DNA from: Ralstonia sp. A12 | GTDB taxonomy: Bacteria; Pseudomonadota; Gammaproteobacteria; Burkholderiales; Burkholderiaceae | DNA length: 64,000 bases | Direction of reading: 5' to 3' | Assembly (NCBI RefSeq): GCF_000801955.1 | Contig: NZ_JSZO01000008.1 | Span: forward strand, 1 to 64,000 | Shown here: positions 55,472-63,290 of the stretch, one piece after another | Layout: every line of letters begins with the position of its first letter | Numbering within the stretch: the stretch's first letter is position 1 | The notes under the pieces: generated by a model | What the model saw: only the letters and a program-made list of their open reading frames with translations | Told to the model about the DNA's origin: nothing | The model's database searches: none | Position numbers and translations under genes: made by a program

Positions 55472-56248
55472 CTAAGCGAAGTGTGCGGCAAAGCCTGCTT
55501 GATCAGGCGCAATTTCCGCGCGCAGCGTGAGGGCGGGGATCTCGTAGTCCCCCGCATTCTGCCGGCGGAATGGAATTGGCTCGACGGTGAACAGCGTGTC
55601 GAGCCGCTCGCCGAGCGCTTGAGTGGTCTGCGCAAAACGCGCGTCGTCCATGCGACCGGCGCGGAAGGTCACGAACGGTGGCACCACGTCAAAGCCGGGG
55701 TAGTACAGGATGCCGTGCTGGATCGGGAACAGGACGTCATTGATCGGGCCATTGATGCCGCGCCGGCTGTAGTGCGACTCCCAGCCGCCCGTGGTGACCA
55801 TCAGCATGGCGCGCTTGCCGGCCAGTGTGCCTTCGCCATAGCGGTCACCCCAGTGGGTATCGGAGTGCTCGCCCACGCCATAGGCAAACGTATTGGCGTA
55901 GACGCGCTCGACCCAGCCCTTGAGGATGGCCGGCATCGAGAACCACCACATCGGGAATTGCAGGATCACGGCATCGGCCCAGCGCAGCTTGGCCTGTTCA
56001 GCAGCAATGTCGGCAGTCTGAAAACCATTCTGGAAAGCGTGCCTGGAATCGAGCGACGCATCAAAATGCGTGCCGATCGGCGCGACGGTACTGTCGTTGA
56101 CATCGAGCTGTGCTTTCCATTGCATGGCATACAGGTCGGACACCTGCACGGTGTGGCCGGCGGCCTCCAGGCGCTGGACAGCAAAGTTCTTGAGAGCACC
56201 GTTGAGCGACTTGGGTTCGGGGTGGGCGTAGACGATCAGGACATTCAT
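55472..56248 (-). CDS. NAD(P)H-quinone oxidoreductase (flavodoxin-like, NQO1/MdaB type)
   Basis: The 258-residue flavoprotein starts MNVLIVYAHPEPKSLNGAL, the FMN/FAD phosphate loop of NAD(P)H:quinone reductases; FPMWWFSMPAILKGWVERVYANTFAYG and GGWESHYSRRG also fit. It reduces quinones or related electrophiles by two electrons. It is divergent from a LysR gene, which suggests control by quinone-like stress. The upstream extension of the frame to 56647 runs through the LysR gene and is not real. Confidence 0.9.
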   Translation of the reverse strand: MNVLIVYAHPEPKSLNGALKNFAVQRLEAAGHTVQVSDLYAMQWKAQLDVNDSTVAPIGTHFDASLDSRHAFQNGFQTADIAAEQAKLRWADAVILQFPMWWFSMPAILKGWVERVYANTFAYGVGEHSDTHWGDRYGEGTLAGKRAMLMVTTGGWESHYSRRGINGPINDVLFPIQHGILYYPGFDVVPPFVTFRAGRMDDARFAQTTQALGERLDTLFTVEPIPFRRQNAGDYEIPALTLRAEIAPDQAGFAAHFA

Positions 56249-56333
56249 GGCAGCAAATCCAAACTGAGAGAACCTCAGAATGGCGGTCGCCAAGGTATAT
56301 TGGAAATGAATAATCCGTATTCCAGGCATAGCC

Positions 56334-57227
56334 ATGAATAATCTCCGGCGGTTGGACCTCAACCTGCTGGTCACGCTGGACGTGCTGCTGACCGAGCACA
56401 ACGTCACACGGGCAGCGGAGCGGCTGAACTTTTCGCAGCCGTCGGTGAGCGTGCATCTGGCCAAGCTGCGCGACATCTTTGGTGATCCGCTGCTGCTGCC
56501 CGGCCCACGCGGCATGCGACCCACCGCGCGTGCCGAAGCGCTGCGCGAGCCGTTGCGCCAGGCACTGGAAGCGCTGGAACTGGCGGTCGCGCCCGCCAGC
56601 CCGTTTGATCCGGCACACGCTGCCAACACCTGGCGCGTGGCTGCCACCGACTACGGTGAGTCGACCATCGTGCTACCGGCGCTCAACGCACTGCGTAGCG
56701 CTGCGCCGGGCGCACGGCTGGCCATTCTCGAACTGGCGCCGCCGCGTATCGAAAAGCAGGCCGAGCAAGGCGAGATCGATCTCGCCTTCCACACCACCGA
56801 CGGCGCCCCACCCGGCTTGCGCCGTCGTGCGCTGTTTGCCGAGCGCTATGTGTTGGTTGGCCGCGCCGGACACCCGCGCCTGAAACGCAAGCCGACACTG
56901 ACGCAGTTCTGCACGCTCGATCACGTGATCGTGTCGCCGGATGGCGGGGGGTTCTTCGGTGTGACGGACGAAGCGCTCAAGGCAGCTGGTGCCACGCGGC
57001 GCGTGGTGCTGTCGGTGCCGCACTTCCTGTTTGTGATGACGGCGGTGGCAAGCACCGACATGGTGGCGATGCTGCCCGAGCGGCTCGTGCGTGGCGCCGG
57101 TGCGCTACAGGTGGTCGAGCCGCCGGTGGACGTGCCGGGGTATGAGATGTCGATGCTGTGGCATGAGCGGGTGCACCGAGACCCCGGGCATCAATGGCTG
57201 CGAGACATGATAGCGAGGGCGGTGTAA
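56334..57227 (+). CDS. LysR-family transcriptional regulator
   Basis: The 297-residue regulator has the LysR winged helix of the NodD/LinR-like group (LNLLVTLDVLLTEHNVTRAAERLNFSQPSVSVHLAKLRDIFGD) and the effector domain to 295. It is divergent from the quinone reductase gene, 85 bases away, and is its likely activator. GGAAA-N12-ATTCC in that gap is a candidate binding site. It ends 29 bases before the convergent LysE gene. Confidence 0.9.
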   Translation: MNNLRRLDLNLLVTLDVLLTEHNVTRAAERLNFSQPSVSVHLAKLRDIFGDPLLLPGPRGMRPTARAEALREPLRQALEALELAVAPASPFDPAHAANTWRVAATDYGESTIVLPALNALRSAAPGARLAILELAPPRIEKQAEQGEIDLAFHTTDGAPPGLRRRALFAERYVLVGRAGHPRLKRKPTLTQFCTLDHVIVSPDGGGFFGVTDEALKAAGATRRVVLSVPHFLFVMTAVASTDMVAMLPERLVRGAGALQVVEPPVDVPGYEMSMLWHERVHRDPGHQWLRDMIARAV

Positions 57228-57255
57228 TCCGCCCCGAGGCCAATCAGACCCGCCG

Positions 57256-57894
57256 TTACAGCCCCGCCTTGGGTGCGGTCAGGATCAGGCGCAGTCCGAG
57301 CGCGGCAATCGCAACAGCGGCCACGCGGTCCACCCAGGCCTTGGCACGCAGATACATCTCGCGCGGCACACGGCTCGAAAAGCACAGCGCAACGACCGTG
57401 TACCAGCCAAACTCCACCAGGAACACCAGCGGCGGCAGCACGAAATAGCACCACATCGGCGGATGCTGCGGCAGCAGCGCGGCAAAGATACTGCCGTACC
57501 AGATGGCAGTCTTCGGGTTGCTCATCTGCGTGGTGATGCCCGTCCAGAACGACTTGCGCGTGCTGCCGGCCTGCGGTGCAACACGCTCATCCATGGCGAT
57601 GGGGTGCTTGGCGCCGCGCCAGATCTTCCACGCGACATAGGTCAGGTAAGCGCCGCCGGCCACCTTCAGGCCGATATAGAGCCACTCGACGGCTTGCAAC
57701 AGCGTATAGAGCCCCGCCAGCGCCAGGCCGCCGAAGAAGAGCGCGCCCGCGCCCATCCCCAGTGCCGTGGCCAGGCCATCGCGACGCGACAGGCCGATGG
57801 CATTACGCGCAACCAGCACAAAGCTCGGCCCCGGGATCATCGCCCCGAGCAGCAAAGCAACGAGAATGGCGAATACAGCAGCAGATGCGGTCAT
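57256..57894 (-). CDS. LysE/RhtB-family exporter
   Basis: The 212-residue inner-membrane protein has six helices and the family motif PGPSFVLVARNAIGLSRRDGLATALGMGAG near 20-50, followed by NPKTAIWYGSIFAALLP. The family exports basic or neutral amino acids and their lactones. The start follows AGGAGACCCC at 57894. It is preceded by a MerR gene (52 bases) on the same strand, its likely regulator. Confidence 0.9.
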   Translation of the reverse strand: MTASAAVFAILVALLLGAMIPGPSFVLVARNAIGLSRRDGLATALGMGAGALFFGGLALAGLYTLLQAVEWLYIGLKVAGGAYLTYVAWKIWRGAKHPIAMDERVAPQAGSTRKSFWTGITTQMSNPKTAIWYGSIFAALLPQHPPMWCYFVLPPLVFLVEFGWYTVVALCFSSRVPREMYLRAKAWVDRVAAVAIAALGLRLILTAPKAGL

Positions 57895-57946
57895 CGGGGT
57901 CTCCTGGTTGGTAATTGCAGCTTGGGGGCGAAATTGTCGCACGCCG

Positions 57947-58393
57947 CTAGCGCGCCTGCTGGCGCCGGGCACGCGGCTGCGCCGTATCGGCTGGCGCGAT
58001 TGCACCTGATGCCGCTGCCCGCACAATCCGCTGAAACGTCGGGCATTCCATGTGGCTGGGCGCGGGGCAGACGGCGGCATGCCGCAGGCCGTCGCGCATG
58101 GCGGTCAGGCGGCGGATCGTCCGGTCCAGCTCATCAGCCTTGGCGGCAAGCATCTGGCGGTCAACATGCAGTTGCCCTTCTGACACGAACATGTGAGCGA
58201 TCTCGTCGAGCGAGAAGCCCGCCGCACGCCCCAGCGCGATCAACGCCAGCCGCTCCAGCACATTGGCATGAAACTGGCGGCGCAGCCCGCGCCGTCCGGT
58301 CGAGGCAATCAGCCCCTTCTCTTCGTAATACCGCAGCGTTGAGGCGGGCACACCAGCCTGCTGCGTCACTTCGGCAATGTCCAGCGTGCTCAC
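57947..58393 (-). CDS. MerR-family transcriptional regulator
   Basis: The 148-residue regulator has the MerR helix-turn-helix (DIAEVTQQAGVPASTLRYYEEKGLIAS), the wing arm and a long coiled coil (ADELDRTIRRLTAMRDGL) ending in CPAPSHMEC, where two Cys and a His could bind a metal or sense redox. It is probably transcribed with the LysE exporter and divergent from the methyltransferase gene. Confidence 0.9.
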   Translation of the reverse strand: MSTLDIAEVTQQAGVPASTLRYYEEKGLIASTGRRGLRRQFHANVLERLALIALGRAAGFSLDEIAHMFVSEGQLHVDRQMLAAKADELDRTIRRLTAMRDGLRHAAVCPAPSHMECPTFQRIVRAAASGAIAPADTAQPRARRQQAR

Positions 58394-58467
58394 TGCTTGA
58401 CCTCAAGTCGACTTGAACCTGCACAGTGTAGTGCTCGCGCCCGGATGGCGCGCACAGGACAGCAATC

Positions 58468-59334
58468 ATGAAAACGATGCCCCCAACTGACGATACCCAG
58501 GCTGCACTCTGGAACGGCCACAGCGGGCATGCCTGGGTCGACACCCAGGCCGTGCTCGACGCGATGTTCCAGCCCTTCGAAGACCGGCTCGTCGAGGCCG
58601 TCAGCACCCACGGCGCCCAGCGCGTGCTGGACGTCGGCTGCGGCACGGGCAGCACCACGCTTGCCATATCGCGGCAGATAGGCGCGGCCGGCCAGTGCAC
58701 CGGTGTCGACATTTCCGCGCCGATGCTCCGCCTCGCCCAGGCGCGTGCCGAGCGTGAAGCCGCATCGGTGCGCTTCATCCGCGCGGACGCACAAACGCAC
58801 GCGTTCGAGCCCGCCACGTTCGACATGATCGTCTCCCGCCTGGGTGTGATGTTCTTCAACGACCCGGTTGCGGCCTTCGCAAACCTGCGGCTGGCCGCAA
58901 GCGAAGGTGCAGCGCTCTGGTTCATCGCCTGGCGCAGCGGCACTGACAACCCATTCATGACCACCGCAGAGCGTGCGGCGGCGCCGCTGCTGTCCAACCT
59001 CCCACAGCGCCAGCCGGGCGCGCCAGGGCAGTTCGCTTTTGCCGATCGCGAACGGGTGGCCAGCATCCTGGCCGCCAGCGGCTGGACCGACATCGACATC
59101 CAACCCGCCGACTTCGCATGCACCTTGCCCGAGCGGGAACTCGTGCCCTACCTCAGCCGGTTTGGCCCCGTCGGGCTGGCACTGCAAGCGGTCGACGCAC
59201 AGACGCGTGTACGCGTTGTCGATGCCATGCGCGCTGCGTCCGAGCCCTACGTGCATGGCGCGGATGTGCGCTTCAGCGCCGCATGCTGGATTGCCCGCGC
59301 ACGCGCCACGCGATTGGAGGCGGCCCATGCCTGA
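58468..59334 (+). CDS. Class I SAM-dependent methyltransferase
   Basis: The 288-residue enzyme has the SAM motif VLDVGCGTGSTTLA at about 52-65, the acidic loop GVDISAPMLRLA and VSRLGVMFFNDPV. The substrate is unknown; the last 110 residues form a helical cap that may hold a small molecule or aromatic compound. It overlaps the DUF2938 gene by eight bases, so the two are one operon. It is divergent from the MerR gene. Confidence 0.88.
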   Translation: MKTMPPTDDTQAALWNGHSGHAWVDTQAVLDAMFQPFEDRLVEAVSTHGAQRVLDVGCGTGSTTLAISRQIGAAGQCTGVDISAPMLRLAQARAEREAASVRFIRADAQTHAFEPATFDMIVSRLGVMFFNDPVAAFANLRLAASEGAALWFIAWRSGTDNPFMTTAERAAAPLLSNLPQRQPGAPGQFAFADRERVASILAASGWTDIDIQPADFACTLPERELVPYLSRFGPVGLALQAVDAQTRVRVVDAMRAASEPYVHGADVRFSAACWIARARATRLEAAHA

Positions 59335-59833
59335 AACCACGCGCACACTGCTCTGCGCGCTGCTGATCGGTGCAGGCGCTACCGTCATCATCGACATCTG
59401 GGCCATCGTCCGGCAGCGGCTGCTTGGCGTGCCGCCGTTGGACTACGGCATGGTCGGGCGCTGGTTTGGCCATCTGCTTCGCGGGCGCGTGCGGCACACC
59501 CCTATCAGCGGTTCAGCGCCTATCGCGGGCGAACGGTTGATCGGCTGGACGACCCACTACGTGATCGGCATCGCCTTCGCGGGCGTGTTGCTGGCGGGGT
59601 GGGGACTCGATTGGGCGTGTCATCCGACCATCGGGCCCGCGCTCATCGTCGGCATCGGCAGTGTGGCGGCGCCTTTCTTCGTGATGCAGCCGGCCATGGG
59701 CGCCGGCATTGCCGCCAGCCGCACGCCACGCCCAGCGGCGGCGCGGCTGCACAGCGTGGTGATGCACACGATGTTCGGTCTGGGGTTATATGTGGCTGCG
59801 TTGGTGGTCAGCGTGGCGCCGCACTTTTGCTAA
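59327..59833 (+). CDS. DUF2938 membrane protein
   Basis: The 168-residue inner-membrane protein has about four helices: ALLIGAGATVIIDIWAIV, the WTTHYVIGIAFAGVLLAGW pair and two more. GERLIGWTTHYVIG and PAMGAGIAASRTP are typical of DUF2938. Function is unknown. It starts inside the end of the methyltransferase gene and is coupled to it. Confidence 0.88.
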   Translation: MPETTRTLLCALLIGAGATVIIDIWAIVRQRLLGVPPLDYGMVGRWFGHLLRGRVRHTPISGSAPIAGERLIGWTTHYVIGIAFAGVLLAGWGLDWACHPTIGPALIVGIGSVAAPFFVMQPAMGAGIAASRTPRPAAARLHSVVMHTMFGLGLYVAALVVSVAPHFC

Positions 59834-59848
59834 CTACCCTCTTCCGCG

Positions 59849-60295
59849 CTATCGCAAGTCACATCGCATGCACAGCGCCGAGGTGCGCTCCGCGCTGCGG
59901 AAGACCAGTGATGCGCGCACTTCTGCCGGCACCTTCTCCGCCGGAAACAGTGAGAAACCCCAGCGCGCGAAATATAACGGTGCGGTCGTCGACAGCAGAT
60001 ACGCTTCACGCGCGCCAGTGCCACGCGCACGCAGCAGCAACGTTTCGATCAGCCGGCTGGCAATGCCGCGATCCCGGTAAATGGGGTCGACCGCGGCGGA
60101 GCGGACCACGATGGAGCGGCCGCCCTGCTCCCCCGCCACGCAGCCGATGATGCGGTCTTTATCCAGCGCCACGTGAAAGGCGTCGATGCTGTCTTGGGTG
60201 CCATCTGCAGGCAACCCGCAGCGCTGGAGGAGTGCGGCAACGGCGCTCCAATCGTCAAGCGAAGCCTGGCGCAGGTGAATGTCGTCGGTCTGCAT
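59849..60295 (-). CDS. GNAT acetyltransferase, ArsN2-like
   Basis: The 148-residue acetyltransferase has the acetyl-CoA loop VDPIYRDRGIASRLIETLL near 78-96. YFARWGFSLFPAEKVPAEVRASLVFRSAERTSALCMR is the end typical of ArsN2, the acetyltransferase found in arsenic operons. No other ars gene is in the window, so the substrate may differ. A start at 60295 (MQTDDIHL) is taken over a 44-residue longer frame without family similarity. It ends 15 bases from the convergent DUF2938 stop. Confidence 0.82.
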   Translation of the reverse strand: MQTDDIHLRQASLDDWSAVAALLQRCGLPADGTQDSIDAFHVALDKDRIIGCVAGEQGGRSIVVRSAAVDPIYRDRGIASRLIETLLLRARGTGAREAYLLSTTAPLYFARWGFSLFPAEKVPAEVRASLVFRSAERTSALCMRCDLR

Positions 60296-60921
60296 GTGAA
60301 CGTGGTCTCCGGGAGCGCGCTCGCCCGCAATGCAATCGCTGCGGCACGCTTCTGTCGTCATTCGGCAAACTGCGTTGCCGTTCCCTTCATCAAACCCTTT
60401 CTTGTAGAAAGGAGGGGGTGAGGCCACCGTCGGTCAGGTGAGCGCCCAGACTAGCACCCGGACCCGGCTGGAATGATGAAACCCGTGCGTAATCTACGGA
60501 CATCGTTCCGACTCGATCCCGCGACCAGAATGCGCACTGAAGTCACGCAAACGAATGCTTGTTGGCTTTGCAGGCGGATGCCGGGAACGCTGTCGCAGGC
60601 AATCCGTGCAATCCCGCCCGCCATCTGGATACCATCGCAGCCGCAACATCACCCTGCGGGAACACGCACCATTCGCCCTGTCCTCTTGACCTGCCCATCA
60701 CGAAGACGCGACACATCCGCTCGGCCCTCCCGACACTTGCCGCTACGCGACTAACCAGCACCGCAGCCACCCAGGGCACCTGCGGATTGATCAAGTTCAC
60801 CGGTGCACGAAATTGATGAATCCGCGTACGGCGGCGTCAATGCTCTCTTTCGCGTAAGCGCAGGCTGCGTCGGTTTCCGACAACGCTCCGCGGCAATCCT
60901 GCGCATTTGCGCAATCTGTGT

Positions 60922-60950
60922 TTGCCGGCAGCACGGCGCCCCGGTAGAGT
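60922..60950 (+). promoter_or_regulatory. Promoter of the riboswitch-controlled gene
   Basis: TTGCCG (60922-60927) and TAGAGT (60945-60950) are 17 bases apart. The start near 60957 would place a small GGGCA/TGCCC hairpin (60962-60973) first in the transcript, immediately before the aptamer. Confidence 0.6.
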
Positions 60951-60975
60951 TTTCGGCTAATGGGCAAGTGCCCAG

Positions 60976-61056
60976 AACTTTGGCAAAACCGGAGTGATCC
61001 GGCGACGCAAAGCTATAGGGACTTCCAAGCGGTGAACCGCCGGAAGTCAGCCAGTT
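60976..61056 (+). ncRNA. Cyclic di-GMP-I (GEMM) riboswitch
   Basis: The region reads GGCAAAACC (60982-60990), a CCGG stem-loop, GACGCAAAGC (61004-61013), AGGG, then an ACTTCC/GGAAGT stem (61021-61026 with 61042-61047) holding an inner CGGTgaaCCG hairpin, and GCCAGTT closing the first helix with AACTTTGGC. GACGCAAAGC after a short stem-loop and GGCAAA before it are the class I c-di-GMP aptamer signature. It lies 70 bases upstream of the spherulin-like gene and after a good promoter. Confidence 0.9.
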
Positions 61057-61086
61057 GCCCGCTGACCCGCAATGGCAGCGGGCCAA
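61055..61086 (+). promoter_or_regulatory. Expression-platform hairpin
   Basis: GCCCGCTG (61057-61064) pairs with CAGCGGGC (61076-61083), extended by TTG/CAA. Its 5' side overlaps the closing helix of the c-di-GMP aptamer, so the two structures can exclude each other. It has no T-run, and the ribosome site AGGAGG lies about 30 bases further, so control could be translational or by Rho. Confidence 0.6.
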
Positions 61087-61125
61087 TTGACGGATGCAGA
61101 CCTCTGCACTGTCAGGAGGCACATA

Positions 61126-61980
61126 ATGAAAAAGACACACACGGGGGGGCTCACGCCCGCATTCGCCACGCATGTTGTGGCACGTTCGGTAGCACGTTCG
61201 GTAGCACGTTCGGCACGACTCGTCGGATCAGCCATTGCCTTTGCGGCATGCGCGCTGGCAGGTGCGTCGCACGCCAAGGCCGAAGGCCTGCTGGTACCGG
61301 CCTACATCTACCCATCCGGCAGCGGTGCGACGCAGTGGAACACGCTCGCAACCACCGCGCAGACGGTGCCGACCACCGTCATCCTCAACCCCAACAGCGG
61401 CCCGGGCACCTCGCAAGACCCGAACTATGTTGCAGCGGTGGCCAAGGTGCGTGCGGCAGGCGGCAAGGTGATCGGCTATGTGTCGACTTCATACGCGAAC
61501 CGGGCATTGTCTGCCGTGGTGCAGGACATCAACACCTATCAGGCGCTCTATCAGGTCGACGGCTTCTTCATCGACGAGATGACCGCCGACGGCGTGACCG
61601 CGCACGTGCAGTTCTACCAATCGGTCTACAACTACATCAAGGGCCTGTCGTCCACGTACACGGTCACGGGCAACCCGGGCACCAACGTACCGGAGATCTA
61701 CGCCAGCCTGCCGGTGGCGGACCAGATCGTCACGTTCGAAGACAGCGCGCGCAACTACACCAAGTACGCGCCGCTGGCCTGGCAGGCCAACTACCCGGCC
61801 AGCCGCTTCGCGCACATCGTGTACGCCGCATCGGCCACGCAAATGCAGACCTTCATGCGCGGCGCGTCTGCCAAGGACGCGGGCAGCGTGTATTTCACGT
61901 CCAAGACGCTGCCGAATCCGTATGGCGCATTGCCGAGCTATTGGAGCCAGGAAGTTTCGGCTGCGGCCGCGGCAAAGTAA
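61126..61980 (+). CDS. Spherulation-specific family 4 (spherulin-4-like) exported glycosidase
   Basis: The 284-residue protein has a signal peptide ending near SHAKAEG (residues 42-48). The mature part is a TIM barrel of the spherulin-4 group: LVPAYIYPSG, VIGYVSTSYANRALSAV and YQVDGFFIDEMTAD, where the Asp/Glu of DGFFIDEM are the likely catalytic acids. Relatives (GH135/GH114-like) cleave alpha-1,4-galactosaminogalactan-type polysaccharides. The gene stands behind a c-di-GMP-I riboswitch, so it probably trims or releases biofilm polymer. The signal region contains an odd repeated SVARSVARSAR segment. AGGAGG precedes the ATG. Confidence 0.88.
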   Translation: MKKTHTGGLTPAFATHVVARSVARSVARSARLVGSAIAFAACALAGASHAKAEGLLVPAYIYPSGSGATQWNTLATTAQTVPTTVILNPNSGPGTSQDPNYVAAVAKVRAAGGKVIGYVSTSYANRALSAVVQDINTYQALYQVDGFFIDEMTADGVTAHVQFYQSVYNYIKGLSSTYTVTGNPGTNVPEIYASLPVADQIVTFEDSARNYTKYAPLAWQANYPASRFAHIVYAASATQMQTFMRGASAKDAGSVYFTSKTLPNPYGALPSYWSQEVSAAAAAK

Positions 61981-62183
61981 TCCAGGCAGGTTGACGCGCT
62001 CGGCAGCCATGCTGGGCGTGACTGGGCTGACCATCCTCCAGCGCGTGCCCTGACGGCCAGCGCGCCGGGGGTGGCAGTCACAGGCCGTGACAGGCCTGCA
62101 GTGGCGCATGCTATATATTTGGGCCACCCGAATCCGCGCCCTTCGCCGCTTGCCGGCGTTGAGACAACAACAAGGAACCCTCC

Positions 62184-63266
62184 ATGGCCGTCACTTCCAA
62201 CAAGCTGCCCCCTTGGACAATCGCCGCCCCGCTGCTCGCGTGGGTGGTGCTGGTGGGCGGCACGCTCATGACACCTCCCGGCTGGTTGATCGCGCTGATG
62301 GCGCTGGCGCTGGCCGGTGCCGTCTTTGCCGCCGTGCACCACGCCGAGGTAGTCGCGCACAAGGTGGGCGAGCCGTTCGGCACGCTGGTGCTGGCCATTG
62401 CCGTGACCGTGATCGAGGTGGCACTGATCGTGTCGGTCATGCTGTCATCCGGGCCCGAGAAAGCCGGGCTGGCGCGCGACACGGTATTCGCGGCGGTCAT
62501 GATCATCTGTAACGGCATCGTGGGCCTGTGCCTGTTCGTGGGCGGCCTGCGCCACCGCGAGCAGGCCTTCCAGGCACCGGGCGCCAACGCCGCGCTGGCC
62601 GTGCTGGCTGCGCTGGTCACGTTGACCATGGTGCTGCCCAACTACACGAGCTCCACACCCGGCCCGATCCTGACCCCATCGCAACTTGGCTTTGCCGGTG
62701 TGACGTCGCTGGTGTTGTACGGCTGCTTCGTGATCGTGCAGACGATCCGCCATCGTGACTACTTCCTCGTCGACAGCGCTGACGAAGACGTGCATGCACC
62801 GCCGCCCCCGGCGCGCGTGGCCGCAACCAGCGCGGTGCTGCTGATGGTGTGCCTGGTGGCCGTGGTGGGCCTGGCGAAGGTGCTGTCGCCCTCGGTGGAA
62901 GCCGCGCTGTTGAGCGCTGGCGCACCTGCAGCGGCTGTGGGTATCGTCATCGCTGCGCTGGTGCTGCTGCCGGAAGGGCTGGCCGCCGTGCGCGCCGCCA
63001 ACGCCGACCGCATCCAGACCAGTCTGAACCTCGCGCTGGGCTCGGCACTGGCCAGTATCGGGTTGACCATTCCCACGGTGGCCGCCGTGTTCATCTGGAT
63101 TGGCCGGCCGCTCGAACTGGGCCTGGGGCCGAAGGAGATGGTGTTGCTGTTCCTCACCCTGATCGTGTCGGCGCTCACGCTGGGCAAGGGCCGTACGACG
63201 ATCCTGCAGGGTGTGGTTCACCTTGCGATCTTTGCGGCCTACCTGTTCCTCTCCATCGTGCCCTGA
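62184..63266 (+). CDS. Calcium/sodium:proton antiporter, CaCA family (ChaA-like)
   Basis: The 360-residue inner-membrane protein has ten or eleven helices in two halves. GEPFGTLVLAIAVTVIEVALI and PEGLAAVRAANADRIQTSLNLALGSALASIGLTIP are the paired ion-binding motifs of ChaA. It exchanges Na+, K+ or Ca2+ for protons and supports alkaline or salt tolerance. The region before it has a TATATA-like element and no operator that I recognise. Confidence 0.92.
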   Translation: MAVTSNKLPPWTIAAPLLAWVVLVGGTLMTPPGWLIALMALALAGAVFAAVHHAEVVAHKVGEPFGTLVLAIAVTVIEVALIVSVMLSSGPEKAGLARDTVFAAVMIICNGIVGLCLFVGGLRHREQAFQAPGANAALAVLAALVTLTMVLPNYTSSTPGPILTPSQLGFAGVTSLVLYGCFVIVQTIRHRDYFLVDSADEDVHAPPPPARVAATSAVLLMVCLVAVVGLAKVLSPSVEAALLSAGAPAAAVGIVIAALVLLPEGLAAVRAANADRIQTSLNLALGSALASIGLTIPTVAAVFIWIGRPLELGLGPKEMVLLFLTLIVSALTLGKGRTTILQGVVHLAIFAAYLFLSIVP

Positions 63267-63290
63267 GCGGCATACGCCGGATCAAGCCGA

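Larger units (their letters stand above)
60296..61125. other. Long intergenic region with riboswitch
   Basis: The right third holds the promoter, GEMM riboswitch and ribosome site of the spherulin-like gene (60922-61125). The stretch 60428-60900 has no gene of coding quality and no hairpin with a T-run; an 93-codon frame at 60473-60754 is rejected. TAGAAAGGAGGG at 60405-60416 matches the 16S anti-Shine-Dalgarno sequence but no credible gene follows. Confidence 0.6.

Noticed and set aside
60405-60441. Near-perfect Shine-Dalgarno TAGAAAGGAGGG
   Set aside because: Only a seven-codon GTG frame follows; probably chance or part of a small hairpin (CCTTTCT/AGAAAGG).
60473-60754. 93-codon plus-strand frame in the large gap
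   Set aside because: Arg/Pro-rich with no ribosome site or known features.
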